Shown here: one piece after another, positions 7,939 to 17,144 of the stretch | Position numbering within the stretch: position 1 is the stretch's first letter | Layout: each line of letters begins with the position of its first letter | Assembly: GCF_009847015.1 (NCBI RefSeq) | Contig: NZ_WVEM01000003.1 | Coordinates: 186,001-250,000 of the forward strand | Source: Sunxiuqinia indica | GTDB lineage: Bacteria > Bacteroidota > Bacteroidia > Bacteroidales > Prolixibacteraceae | Length of the DNA: 64,000 nucleotides | Direction: 5' to 3' | Program-made: the position numbers and the translations under genes | Notes under the pieces: generated by a model | The model's input: only the letters and a program-made list of their open reading frames with translations | Told to the model about the DNA's origin: nothing | The model's database searches: none

Positions 7939-10900
7939 ATGGTATTCAGTAATATTTTGGACAGTTTGGCTATTGGATATGTGCAAATTGATCGTACGCA
8001 CAAAATTGTATCCGCGAACCCGGTTTTCTGCAAGCTTATCGGCTATGAGTTACCTGAGTTAGTTGGTAAGCACTTGTCCGACATTAGTCATCCAGAGGAA
8101 TACGAGTCGAATGAGGAAACCTTACGGCAATTATTTTCCAGAAAGATAAACCAGTCCCGGCAGGTAAAGAGGTTTGTTGATAACAAGGGTGAGGCCATTT
8201 TCGGAGAGGTAGTTTGGACTATTGATCAGCCAGGAGATGACTCAGATACAATTGCTCTGGTTTTTAGAGAACAGGAACCTAAAAAGAGCGAAGCTACCAC
8301 GGAGAAAGCCAAAACGGCTAACTTGGAAAGTTTTGGGTACCTGTTCATGAACAATCCACAACCGATGCTCATCTATTCAACAGCAACGTTAAAGCTATTG
8401 AACGCCAACCATGCCGCTTGTGGTTTAACGGGTTATACCTCTGAAGATTTGGAAAATTTTGATCTTAGTAGGTTGTTTTCCGAGAAAACCTGGGCGAATT
8501 TGCTCGAGTTTATGCAGAATGATAAATCGGTATTGAGAAAGACCAAGGTGTGGACAATCAGGACGAAAACAGGGGAGAAGCGGGTTGTTGAAAGCACGTC
8601 TCACCTGATTCAATATCAGGATGAGGAAGCCAGGCATGTCATGATGAACGATATTACGGAGCGAAAAAAAGAGGAACGCGAGATGAAAGATCGGAAGGAT
8701 TTTATTTTGCAATCGCAGATATTGGGCAAAATGGGCAATTGGGAATTTGATGTTAAGCGGGATCGTACCCGTTGGTCAGATAACCTCTACGAGCTCTTGG
8801 GATTGGAAAAGACAGAAATAGAACCTTCTTTCGAGCATTTTATGGAGCTGGTACACCCTGATGATCGAATGGCAATAGGTGTTGCTCACGAAAAAATTAT
8901 GAAGGACCAGAAGGAGGTTGAAGTGGAGCACCGCATCGTATGTCCTGATGGAAGACAAATGTGGATTCAAAACAATATCAAACCAATATTCGAGAATGGG
9001 GAGCTGGTTCTGTTAAAAGGTGTAAACATAGACATTACCCTTCGCAAGGAAAGTGAACTTGAGGTATTGAAATATCAGGAATCGCTGGCTTATGCGCAAA
9101 CCATTGCGAATATGGGCAGTTGGGAGTATGATTTAGCTACTGAAGAATCCATTTGGTCTGGAAACTATTATCGGTTGTTAAAGGTGGAACCAGGGACGGT
9201 TAAACCTACTTATGAGTATTTTTTAAGCCTGGTACACCCGGAAGATCTCCATTTATTTGATCATATCCTGGAAAAATTGGTTGAAAGCCAACAACAGCTG
9301 AACCTGGAGTTTCGGCTATTGATGCCCGAGGATGAAATTATGTGGGTACAGCTTAGTATAGATCCGATTACAGAAAATGGGAAACTGCCGAAGTTGCGTG
9401 GTGTAACTATCGACGTCACGGAGCGCAAGGTCTATGAACTCCGACAAGAACGAAAACAACAACTTGAGCATATTTTATATAAAATTTCTCAGAACTTCCT
9501 GAATGGGAGAGCCACAACCACAGACCCGATTATCACTGAAGCTTTGGGCAAAATTGGCCAATTCATGCTGGTCGATCGGGTCTTTATATTTCAACTAGCT
9601 CAGGATGGCGCAATTATGAATAACACCCACGAGTGGTGTAACACTGATATTACTCCTGAAATTGACAATCTCCAGGAATTACCAACTGACGTGTTCCCCT
9701 GGTTGATAAAACGCATGCAACAGAGGCAGATTATTCAGTATCAAGACATCTCCGAGTTACCCGCCGAAGCGGAGCAGGAAAAGGAGATTCTTCAAGCACA
9801 GCAGATTATTTCGGTCTTAGTGCTTCCCCTGTTTTTTGAAAGTCAATTAAGAGGTTTTGTTGGCTTTAATTCAGTCAAGGCAAGTAAACAATGGGAAGAA
9901 GATGATATTAACAGTCTGAAATCGTTAACTGGCCTAATATCAAATGTTTTGGCTCATCGAACCCGGGAGGACGAATTGATTAGCTCGAAGGAAACAGCTG
10001 AGGAGTCGTCGCGGCTAAAGTCGGCTTTTCTGGCTACCATCAGTCATGAATTGCGTACTCCGCTGAATCCGATCATTGGCTTTAGTGGGATGCTGCCGGA
10101 ACTGACAGACGACCCGGGCGTGCAGGAGATTGCCACTACGATTCACCGTTCAGGAACTGAAATGATTCATTTACTGGAAGATTTGTTTGATCTTTCGTTG
10201 GCGCAAGGACATCAGGTTTTGGCAAAACCTAAGCGAGTGAATTGTGTCGATTTTTATACGATTGCATGGGCCATGCTGGAAGAAATTCTGGTTCAATCGG
10301 GAAAAAGCGACGACATCAGTCTTCGGTATTCTGATTCGACCTTGGGTATCTATCATGAAATGGAATTGGATCAGGCAAAATCGTTGCAGGTGCTCAATGT
10401 GTTGTTTAAAAATGCTGTTAAGTTCACCCGCCATGGTGAAATTGAGTTTGAGTTTCGGATTGTCCCGGGAGCAGAAAGCATTGAGCTCGTCGTTCGTGAC
10501 ACCGGAGTGGGTTTCGACAATGTAAAAAAGGCTATTCTATTTGAAGACTTCCGCCAGGGAGATGACGGTCTAAGCAGAACCTACGGAGGAATGGGTATTG
10601 GCCTGTCTATTGCAAAAAAGCTGACGGAAATTATAGGTGGTCGTATTTCTGCCGAGTCAGTTTTAAACAGCGGAAGTACATTTACCGTTACCTTACCAAC
10701 GGTGGTAACTGAAAGCCCCAACATTTATGAGTCTACCCATACAGAGGAAGCAGATCGAGACCTGCTACGCGGGAAAACGATTTTGGTGGTAGATGACAAC
10801 CGTTTTATTGCCGAGATTATAGCTGCGCAACTTCGGGTTTTCGAACTTGATGTTTTAAGAGCTTGCCATGGTCAGGAAGCGCTGGATCGAATCAATGAAA

Positions 10901-11133
10901 GAGAGCCAGATCTGATCCTGATGGACTTGTATATGCCAGTTATGGATGGCATTGAAACGAGCCAACAAATAAAAGCCAGTTACCCGGATTTACCAATTCT
11001 AGCGGTGACTGCGCATTCTTGGTCTAAGCAACGGGATCGGGCGTTTTATGCCGGATGTGAGGATGTAATAATAAAACCCATCTACCGAAAAATCTTGTTG
11101 CATAAGATTAGACAGCTACTGACGAAAGACTGA
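7939..11133 (+). CDS. Hybrid sensor histidine kinase (4x PAS, GAF, HisKA, HATPase, REC)
   Basis: A soluble multi-sensor kinase without membrane segments or signal peptide, so it should sense an intracellular signal. In order: PAS at about 5-110, PAS at about 130-245, two PAS/PAC units with the WEFDVKRDRTRWSDNLYELLG and WEYDLATEESIWS type starts at about 255-370 and 380-495, a GAF domain at about 505-665, the HisKA dimerisation domain with phosphorylated H703 in SHELRTPLNP, the ATPase domain with G1 box DTGVGF (D854) and G2 box GGMGIGLSIAKK, and a receiver domain at about 945-1062 with D996 in LMDLYMPVMDG and K in IIKPI. All catalytic residues are present. No response regulator or output gene is adjacent, so its partner is not known. 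Confidence 0.93.
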   Translation: MVFSNILDSLAIGYVQIDRTHKIVSANPVFCKLIGYELPELVGKHLSDISHPEEYESNEETLRQLFSRKINQSRQVKRFVDNKGEAIFGEVVWTIDQPGDDSDTIALVFREQEPKKSEATTEKAKTANLESFGYLFMNNPQPMLIYSTATLKLLNANHAACGLTGYTSEDLENFDLSRLFSEKTWANLLEFMQNDKSVLRKTKVWTIRTKTGEKRVVESTSHLIQYQDEEARHVMMNDITERKKEEREMKDRKDFILQSQILGKMGNWEFDVKRDRTRWSDNLYELLGLEKTEIEPSFEHFMELVHPDDRMAIGVAHEKIMKDQKEVEVEHRIVCPDGRQMWIQNNIKPIFENGELVLLKGVNIDITLRKESELEVLKYQESLAYAQTIANMGSWEYDLATEESIWSGNYYRLLKVEPGTVKPTYEYFLSLVHPEDLHLFDHILEKLVESQQQLNLEFRLLMPEDEIMWVQLSIDPITENGKLPKLRGVTIDVTERKVYELRQERKQQLEHILYKISQNFLNGRATTTDPIITEALGKIGQFMLVDRVFIFQLAQDGAIMNNTHEWCNTDITPEIDNLQELPTDVFPWLIKRMQQRQIIQYQDISELPAEAEQEKEILQAQQIISVLVLPLFFESQLRGFVGFNSVKASKQWEEDDINSLKSLTGLISNVLAHRTREDELISSKETAEESSRLKSAFLATISHELRTPLNPIIGFSGMLPELTDDPGVQEIATTIHRSGTEMIHLLEDLFDLSLAQGHQVLAKPKRVNCVDFYTIAWAMLEEILVQSGKSDDISLRYSDSTLGIYHEMELDQAKSLQVLNVLFKNAVKFTRHGEIEFEFRIVPGAESIELVVRDTGVGFDNVKKAILFEDFRQGDDGLSRTYGGMGIGLSIAKKLTEIIGGRISAESVLNSGSTFTVTLPTVVTESPNIYESTHTEEADRDLLRGKTILVVDDNRFIAEIIAAQLRVFELDVLRACHGQEALDRINEREPDLILMDLYMPVMDGIETSQQIKASYPDLPILAVTAHSWSKQRDRAFYAGCEDVIIKPIYRKILLHKIRQLLTKD

Positions 11134-11449
11134 TCGGAGTCATATAGGTGATTCTATTTATCACCTAATACTGAAGGTGGTTAATCTCTCATCCAGGCAA
11201 GGTGTAAAGCATTCCATTTTGAAGGTGGGCTTTCTTTTTGTGACATAATTAGGAACATCAACAGTAAATTTCGTCGAAATAAACCAATGAATTCATTTAC
11301 AACAATTGAGTCTTCCTGTTACGGCATAGCCAAGTCGGTATTTGAAACCTAAAATTGATTACTTTTGGCAAATAGCTCATTCGTTGATTTCTTGAAAAAT
11401 AGTAGAGCGAGCTTAAGAATCAATTATCAATCTAATAAGTTAAAAAAGT
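11134..11449 (+). other. Intergenic region with hairpin and -7-like box
   Basis: 316 bases without a gene. It holds an 8-bp perfect inverted repeat TAGGTGAT/ATCACCTA (11145-11152, 11160-11167) just after the kinase stop, which may end transcription although no T tract follows, and a TACTTTTG box at 11360-11367 that could drive the next gene. Confidence 0.4.
11360..11367 (+). promoter_or_regulatory. Candidate -7 box for the DUF1456 gene
   Basis: TACTTTTG fits TAnnTTTG, 82 bases upstream of the start codon. A TTTG at 11341-11344 lies upstream but the 15-base spacing is shorter than usual. Confidence 0.3.
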
Positions 11450-11713
11450 ATGCCTCTTACAAATAACGACATCCTTAAAAAATTACGTGTAGCGTTGAAA
11501 TTGCGCGATGATGATATTGTGGAGATCTTAAACCTGGTGGATTATAAAGTTACGAAGAGTGAATTAGGAGCTTTCTTTCGGAAGATCGATCATCCCAACT
11601 ATAAGCCACTTCAGGATCAGATTCTTCGGAACTTCCTGAATGGTTTGATTATTTATAAACGGGAACCCAAAGATCAGGTGCCCAAAAAAGATGCGGATAC
11701 GAAAGCGGAGTAA
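11450..11713 (+). CDS. DUF1456 family protein (YehS-like, single repeat)
   Basis: The sequence LTNNDILKKLRVALKLRDD followed by FFRKIDHPNY and FLNGLIIYKRE matches the DUF1456 repeat, a small helical domain of unknown function. E. coli YehS carries two such repeats in about 156 residues; here only one is present in 87, ending in a lysine- and aspartate-rich tail. No signal peptide or membrane segment. It is a single-gene unit closed by a strong terminator. The family is recognised with good confidence, its role is not known. Confidence 0.85.
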   Translation: MPLTNNDILKKLRVALKLRDDDIVEILNLVDYKVTKSELGAFFRKIDHPNYKPLQDQILRNFLNGLIIYKREPKDQVPKKDADTKAE

Positions 11714-11767
11714 TAGCTGGTTTTCCGTAGTAATTCTCGGTTAATTTAGACACTAATATTATAGATT

Positions 11768-11803
11768 AAAAAAGATCCAATTCGCATGAGTTGGATCTTT
11801 TTT
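11768..11803. terminator. Bidirectional terminator
   Basis: Perfect inverted repeat with arms AAAGATCCAA (11771-11780) and TTGGATCTTT (11791-11800), extended by A residues on the left and T residues on the right. It separates the DUF1456 gene from the convergent GH28 gene. Confidence 0.88.
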
Positions 11804-11837
11804 AATCTCGTTATTTCGGTCGTCGTCGTCTGTTGTA

Positions 11838-13406
11838 TTATTCGATTTTGATTACCGAATCATCGGCTTTTTCATCGCTTGAGTAGGCTTTCTCGAAATC
11901 GGCCTGGTTAGATCCTTTAAAGCGGATTGCCCTGTTGTTACCTGTTAGTTTCACCATCGCTTCGGTGTCAGCTTTAAATACTGAATTGGAGAATGTCAGA
12001 TTGATTCCGTCTTCAATTTGAACAGGCTCGCCTGATTCAGCACTTATTTGCAAGTCGGTGAAGGTACAATTTTCAAGGTCGTTAGCCACAATACCATATT
12101 TCCCGTCCATCTTCATGTTACTGAAGAACATACTATCAATTTTATGACCGTCGATGCCTTCCATGCGCACCGCATATTGTGAATTGGAAGAGCTGATTTT
12201 GTCAAAATAGAAATTCTTGAATGTCGGTACCGAGTCGGTTCTTGGAGCGATAGAGCTGGAACCATAGAACATATTAATCTTAATGGCTTCGCGTTGAATG
12301 CTGTCCATTTTAATATCTTCAAACCAAAGGTTTTCAACCAGACCGCCTCTTCCTTTCATCGATTTTACACGCAGTCCACGTTCGGTATGTCCAAAGTCGC
12401 AGTTGCGGGCATACACATGATTCACGCCACCCGACATTTCACTGCCGATAACTACGCCACCGTGCCCATGCTTGGTTTTACAGTCTTTAATAATGATCCG
12501 CTGGCTTGGTTTTCCAACACGCCATCCGTCTTCATTTAATCCGGATTTGATTACAATGCAATCGTCGCCGGTGGAGAAGAAGCAATTGTCGATTAATACT
12601 TTGGTGCTCGAATCCGGAATAATACCATCGTTGTTCATTCCAACGGTGATGACTTTCAAGTTTCGGGCAATTACATTTTCAGAATAAACGAAATGAACGG
12701 TCCACATGGGGCCGGAGCCAATTTCAAGTCCTTCAACCAAAACATTTTTACAGTTGACGGTTTGAATTAGTGAGGGGCGAAGATATGACATGGGCTCGTA
12801 GGCAAGGCAGTTTCTCTCCTCGGGGGCAACTCCGGCCTGCACCTGATCGTAAAGTATTGTGAGCGTTTCTTCTCTTTTTCCGCGAGCCATATCCCACCAT
12901 TTTTCGCCGTTGCCGTCAATTCGGCCTTTACCGGTGATGGCGATATTTTGTTCGTCGCGGGCATAAATCAGGGGGTGATAATTCATACACTCCAGGCCTT
13001 CCCATCGCGTGAAGGTTGGTACGGCATATAAATCAATATTATCGCTAAAAAACAACACGGCACCTTCTTCAATTAAAAGGTGAACATTCGATTTCAACTT
13101 TAGGTAGGACGTTTCCCACTGACCTGCCGGAATTTTAACTGTACCACCACCTTTTGCAGCGCACTTGTCGATGGTTGCCTGGATAGCTTCCTGGTTGTTG
13201 AATCCTTCAGTCGTTTGAGCTCCGAAATCGGTAATTGAAAACACTGCGTCGGGAAAGCTTGTTTGATCAAAGGTTTCGACTCCCCAGGGTGTTTCTTCCT
13301 GAATGGTTTCAACTGCTGCCGGTTTTGGCTGTTGGCACGATTGACTGATAAAAATTACAGCGATTAGTAAGAATAAATTGCAAGTGGTTTTTTTCATATG
13401 ATGCAT
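11838..13406 (-). CDS. GH28 polygalacturonase-like lipoprotein
   Basis: A glycoside hydrolase of family 28, which hydrolyses alpha-galacturonosyl links in pectin (homogalacturonan or rhamnogalacturonan). The lipobox ISQSC with C24 predicts a lipoprotein; the true start may be the fourth residue (MKKTTC). The right-handed beta-helix carries the full catalytic set: D260 in MNNDGI, D281 and D282 in GDDC, H315 in HGHGG and R346/K348 in GLRVKS. The length of 522 residues is usual for bacterial exo-acting members. It stands alone, with its own good promoter, some 27 kb from the pectin locus that starts near 39 kb. The exact substrate cannot be read from the sequence. Confidence 0.92.
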   Translation of the reverse strand: MHHMKKTTCNLFLLIAVIFISQSCQQPKPAAVETIQEETPWGVETFDQTSFPDAVFSITDFGAQTTEGFNNQEAIQATIDKCAAKGGGTVKIPAGQWETSYLKLKSNVHLLIEEGAVLFFSDNIDLYAVPTFTRWEGLECMNYHPLIYARDEQNIAITGKGRIDGNGEKWWDMARGKREETLTILYDQVQAGVAPEERNCLAYEPMSYLRPSLIQTVNCKNVLVEGLEIGSGPMWTVHFVYSENVIARNLKVITVGMNNDGIIPDSSTKVLIDNCFFSTGDDCIVIKSGLNEDGWRVGKPSQRIIIKDCKTKHGHGGVVIGSEMSGGVNHVYARNCDFGHTERGLRVKSMKGRGGLVENLWFEDIKMDSIQREAIKINMFYGSSSIAPRTDSVPTFKNFYFDKISSSNSQYAVRMEGIDGHKIDSMFFSNMKMDGKYGIVANDLENCTFTDLQISAESGEPVQIEDGINLTFSNSVFKADTEAMVKLTGNNRAIRFKGSNQADFEKAYSSDEKADDSVIKIE

Positions 13407-13444
13407 GATAAATGAGAATAATATTCAGACTTTTTTGATTTAGA

Positions 13445-13475
13445 CAAATTTAGCGATATAATCTTGATCTGTCAA
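13445..13475 (-). promoter_or_regulatory. Promoter of the GH28 gene
   Basis: On the minus strand TTG (13475-13473), 20 bases, then TAAATTTG (13452-13445). This fits the Bacteroidetes TTG / TAnnTTTG promoter with normal spacing. Transcription would start about 30 bases before the start codon. Confidence 0.65.
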
Positions 13476-13603
13476 TTCTGAAAAAGCGAAAACAAGCTAT
13501 TTTTCGGATGATGTAATTATCTGAATTTGCACTGCATGCTGAGTTGCTTGAGCCTTTACCGAAAAAAAATCCGCGGCAAAGTATTGGCAGTGGATCAACT
13601 AAT

Positions 13604-14605
13604 TTATGATGTCTTATTATCGAATTTAAATGTTTTATACAAGTATCCCATGTATGGAAAGATGATTAAAACCCCAACGATTAAAGCAATTAGCAACTGT
13701 AACTGCACTTGCTTTGGCGCGGCGGCACTTTGCATGGTAATATCAGTGCCGTCGTTAATTTTAACCAACACAGGAAACTGAATAGCAAACCAACCTATCA
13801 CGATCATCGAGGTTTGAAAAGCTGCAATAATCCGAACTCGGGTTCGTCTGTTTTGGTTGAGATATATCCAAAGGAATGGCAAGGCGATCGTGGCCAGGAT
13901 GAAACAGATCATGCTGGGAATTGAATGGTAAAATTCGTAGAAAAGCGGATGTCCTTCAATTTCGGCCGTAGCAAAAACCAAGGCTCCAGAGCCAACCAGA
14001 GCAATCAGCAGGTATTTTCCAATACGCGTGAAACGCTTGATGTGCTCCTCCTCCCTGGTTTCGCCAATGGTGTAAATGTTGGCCAGAAACGCAAACAGGA
14101 TAACCAAAAACACACCCATGCTAAACGAAAACAAATTGAGCCACGGATGCATGTAAATGGTGAAAAAGCCTTTGCTGTAATCTTGCGAAATCTCTCCTAA
14201 AATAATACCTCCGATGGTGACTCCAAGGAAGAAGGTCGTTATTAAACTGGAATACCGAAAGATGGATGAGTAGATGGCTTTCGGTCGTTCTTCCTCAATG
14301 TCGTAATGGCGAAAGGTGAAAGCCGATCCGCGCATAATAATGCCGAGGAGTACCAGCAGAACGGGAATGTGAAGCGCTGTTAACACCGTTGAATAAACCG
14401 TTGGAAATCCGACAAAAAGGATCACAACAACAAGAATTAGCCACACATGGTTGGCTTCCCAAACAGGGGCGATGGCACGCGCTACAATTCCCGAAGCTTT
14501 TCCTCGGGAGATCAATTCAAGAATTCCTCCTCCAAAGTCGGCTCCACCGAGCAGCACATATAATAAAAGGCAAATGCCAAGTATAATGATAATCGTTTCA
14601 GTCAT
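13604..14605 (-). CDS. cydB: Cytochrome bd ubiquinol/menaquinol oxidase subunit II
   Basis: Membrane subunit of the high-affinity terminal oxidase that reduces oxygen with quinol in the inner membrane. The N-terminal LLLYVLLGGADFGGGILEL and the WEANHVWLILVVVILF segment are family signatures; eight to nine hydrophobic segments span 333 residues. Its start codon overlaps the end of cydA by 8 bases, so the two are translationally coupled. No small CydX-like frame was recognised downstream. Oxidases of this type let anaerobic or microaerobic Bacteroidetes tolerate and use trace oxygen. Confidence 0.97.
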   Translation of the reverse strand: MTETIIIILGICLLLYVLLGGADFGGGILELISRGKASGIVARAIAPVWEANHVWLILVVVILFVGFPTVYSTVLTALHIPVLLVLLGIIMRGSAFTFRHYDIEEERPKAIYSSIFRYSSLITTFFLGVTIGGIILGEISQDYSKGFFTIYMHPWLNLFSFSMGVFLVILFAFLANIYTIGETREEEHIKRFTRIGKYLLIALVGSGALVFATAEIEGHPLFYEFYHSIPSMICFILATIALPFLWIYLNQNRRTRVRIIAAFQTSMIVIGWFAIQFPVLVKINDGTDITMQSAAAPKQVQLQLLIALIVGVLIIFPYMGYLYKTFKFDNKTS

Positions 14606-15908
14606 TGGATTGGTATTTGGATTGAAGCATTTTTATTTGTCGGCTCATAAGCCAGATAACAATAAAACTCAAAAGCAGGTAAACTACCGAGACGGTATAA
14701 AAGGTATACTGAATGCCGGGCATTGGCGTCAACGAATCTTTGGTTTTCATGATCCCGTAAATAATCCAGGGTTGTCGTCCAACTTCGGTAACAATCCAGC
14801 CTGCCTGTATGGCTATAAAGCCCAGTGGAGTGGCGATAAACAGCAAGGTCAGCCACCAGCGTTTTTCGAGCCAGTGTTTCCATTTCCAACTTCCCAGTAG
14901 AAAAATAATTCCCAATGCAGCCAGAAACATACCGATGGCAACCATCAACTGAAAGGAATAATGGGTGATTGGAACCGGTGGCCATTCATCTTCCGGAAAC
15001 TCTTCCAACCCTTTTACTTCAGCATTGAAATCGCCATGAGCCAGAAAACTTAAAAAGCCCGGGATTTTGATGGCATAGTTGACCTCGCGATTTTCAACAT
15101 CCGGAATACCACCAATAATCAGGGAAGCGCCTTTTCCCGTTTCGAAGTGCGATTCGAACGCAGCCAGCTTGGCCGGTTGTAATTCGGCAACAGTTTTAGC
15201 TGCATGGTCGCCACTGAGGGGTTGTAAAAGAGCAGCTACCGAAGCAAAGGCCAACGAAATGGCAATGGCTTTTGCATGAATCTCCAACTTGTTTTTTAAA
15301 TACAGAATCGCATGAATCCCGGCTACAGCAAATCCAGTGGCCGAAAAAGCGGCGATGATCATGTGGTGCGACTGTGCAAACCAGGCTTTGTTGAACATGG
15401 CAGCAACGGGATCAATATTTTCAGCTTGACCATTCACCCAATCAAATCCCGACGGAGCATTCATCCACGCGTTGGCCGAAATAACGAAGATACCCGAAAG
15501 GACTCCGGCAATACCAACCACCATTCCGGTGTATAGGTGAACTTTATCATTGAGGCGATTCCATCCATAAAGCCACAGCCCTAGCGCAATTGCTTCAACA
15601 AAAAAGGCTGTTCCTTCCCACGAAAACGGCATCCCGAAAATGGGGCCTGCGTGTTCCATAAAGGTGGGCCAAAGCATGCCCAGTTCAAACGAAAGCACCG
15701 TACCACTAACAGCTCCAACTGCAAAAAAAATAGCCACACCTTTTGCCCAGGCTTTGGCTAAATCGAGGTAAACCTCGTTTTTTGTTTTTAGCCATTTCCA
15801 TTCGGCTACAAACATAAACCAAGGCATCACCATTCCAATGCATGCAAAAATGATGTGAAACCCCAGCGAGACGCCCATCTGTAAACGAGCCGCCATAAAT
15901 TCATCCAT
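14598..15908 (-). CDS. cydA: Cytochrome bd oxidase subunit I, short Q-loop type
   Basis: Carries the three haems and the quinol site of cytochrome bd oxidase. Visible ligands and key residues: H18 in LGFHIIF for haem b595, H181/H182 in AQSHHMIIAAF for haem b558, and E98 and E105 in SWEGTAFFVEAIALG for the proton channel. GRQPWIIYG follows late in the chain. At 436 residues it lacks the long insertion of the E. coli enzyme, so it is the short Q-loop form. The donor in this phylum would be menaquinol (inference). First gene of the cydAB operon; no consensus promoter was spotted in its 5' region. Confidence 0.97.
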   Translation of the reverse strand: MDEFMAARLQMGVSLGFHIIFACIGMVMPWFMFVAEWKWLKTKNEVYLDLAKAWAKGVAIFFAVGAVSGTVLSFELGMLWPTFMEHAGPIFGMPFSWEGTAFFVEAIALGLWLYGWNRLNDKVHLYTGMVVGIAGVLSGIFVISANAWMNAPSGFDWVNGQAENIDPVAAMFNKAWFAQSHHMIIAAFSATGFAVAGIHAILYLKNKLEIHAKAIAISLAFASVAALLQPLSGDHAAKTVAELQPAKLAAFESHFETGKGASLIIGGIPDVENREVNYAIKIPGFLSFLAHGDFNAEVKGLEEFPEDEWPPVPITHYSFQLMVAIGMFLAALGIIFLLGSWKWKHWLEKRWWLTLLFIATPLGFIAIQAGWIVTEVGRQPWIIYGIMKTKDSLTPMPGIQYTFYTVSVVYLLLSFIVIWLMSRQIKMLQSKYQSND

Positions 15909-16107
15909 ATTTTTATCTTTTTATTTTTAAACCAATCTTTAACTGAATCAACACCCAAAATGCATTTAGGTTTGATGTAAAATGAAGGAATGTAGCTATT
16001 CGTTAGCTGATGAGGATATTGGTTCGGCAGGTTTTAAAAACAGATTCATTTTGAAAATGGTGGGGGCACAAAATCGTCCGTCAAGTCCGGAATAATTTCA
16101 GCAACAG

Positions 16108-16140
16108 ATTCATCGGATGACTTGGAGTCATCCGATGAAT
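16108..16140. repeat. 15-bp perfect inverted repeat
   Basis: ATTCATCGGATGACT (16108-16122), loop TGG, AGTCATCCGATGAAT (16126-16140). A further CCGGA/TCCGG pair lies outside (16087-16091, 16144-16148). No T tract follows, so it is not a standard terminator. It lies between two divergent genes. Confidence 0.8.
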
Positions 16141-16273
16141 AAATCCGGCTCATTGATGTTGATAAATAGACTGCCTGACTTTTGTTTTATATTTTGTAAA
16201 ATTGATTAACTTGTGGGGCGAAAAGAACTAATTGATAAAAGAGAAATTACAACACTCGAGTTGATATATGCTA

Positions 16274-16287
16274 GTTAACGGGAATTA
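16274..16287 (+). repeat. Boundary motif, copy 1
   Basis: GTTAACGGGAATTA, followed by an A-rich stretch and an ATG 14 bases later. It matches copy 2 at 17114 in 12 of 14 positions and stands at the start of the A+T-rich gene block. Confidence 0.5.
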
Positions 16288-16300
16288 AACGAAAACAACA

Positions 16301-17098
16301 ATGTTCAAAGAGGAGCTTAGAAAAGAAATTGAAGATACGCTTAAAACGGTATCTAAATTATACAAGTACATCGACTGTGCTGGTGGTAAGCAGCTTCTTT
16401 TCAATTCTAATCTCCTGATAAAAAATCCAGCAAAATTTGAAGATCCATATGATTGTTATCCTGGGCTCATTAGTCTAAAAAATATGCCTGAATCTTTCAT
16501 TCAAAATATTATAAATAAAACCAGTGATAATCTGGACAGAGTCCAAAAAAGAAAGAAAATAAGAGAATTAAAAAGAAGTCCTTCTGGGCTAATTGAATAT
16601 TTAACAAATCATTATTTGCCGGAACAAAGAAACTCAAAGGGTATAACTTGCTTTACCAAAGATTACACCAACTCAAAGATGTGGTCTGAATATGCTGATT
16701 CCGATAAAGGGTTTTGTATTGCATTTAACCTTAAGAAATTGTATCACAGCCTCAAGGACAAAAGTTCTTATGACGAAGTTGTATTATTGAATGTAAAATA
16801 CAATAAAGAGTTAATTCCAAATGATTATTTCACAGACGAATTGAAAGCTGTAATTGATTGGCTAAGGGTTAAATTGGACAAATGGAGTGATGAGCAAGAA
16901 ATAAGAATTTCATTTGGACCTATAGAATTTAAAGGCACAGATCATGAATTCGTTTCATTTGACAAAGATGTGATTGAGGAAATTTATCTTGGTAGTAAAA
17001 TGGATAAAAGTGAAGAAAAAGAGATAACACAAATTGTTGCCGACCACTATAAGCATGCAGTCATTTATAAAATGGAATCAAACTTTAAAACTGAATAG
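16301..17098 (+). CDS. DUF2971 domain protein
   Basis: Cytosolic 265-residue protein of the DUF2971 family: the LYKYID start, the NPAKFEDPYDCYP segment and the MWSEYADSDKGFCIAFNL motif are characteristic. Members are scattered, often in strain-variable islands, and their biochemical role is not established. The gene is visibly A+T-rich compared with flanking cydAB and with the esterase downstream, and it is the first of three such genes in a row. The 14-base motif before it recurs before the next gene. Horizontal acquisition is likely but no recombinase is present. Confidence 0.75.
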   Translation: MFKEELRKEIEDTLKTVSKLYKYIDCAGGKQLLFNSNLLIKNPAKFEDPYDCYPGLISLKNMPESFIQNIINKTSDNLDRVQKRKKIRELKRSPSGLIEYLTNHYLPEQRNSKGITCFTKDYTNSKMWSEYADSDKGFCIAFNLKKLYHSLKDKSSYDEVVLLNVKYNKELIPNDYFTDELKAVIDWLRVKLDKWSDEQEIRISFGPIEFKGTDHEFVSFDKDVIEEIYLGSKMDKSEEKEITQIVADHYKHAVIYKMESNFKTE

Positions 17099-17113
17099 AA
17101 ACAAATAAAAGCC

Positions 17114-17127
17114 GTTAACGCCAATTA
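17114..17127 (+). repeat. Boundary motif, copy 2
   Basis: GTTAACGCCAATTA, preceded by GCC, in the 46-base gap between the DUF2971 gene and the membrane-protein gene. An inverted match GGCGTTAG occurs at 18369-18376, just after the stop of the latter gene, so that gene is flanked by TTAACGCC and GGCGTTA. Confidence 0.5.
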
Positions 17128-17144
17128 TAAAACCAAGATAACTA

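Larger units (their letters stand above)
15909..16300. other. Divergent intergenic region between cydA and the DUF2971 gene
   Basis: 392 bases with no gene. It contains a long perfect hairpin at 16108-16140 and, near its right end, the 14-base boundary motif at 16274-16287 that recurs before the next gene. Confidence 0.6.

Noticed and set aside
13527-13781. 84-residue plus-strand frame at the end of cydB
   Set aside because: Mostly antisense to cydB and without recognisable motif or start signals.
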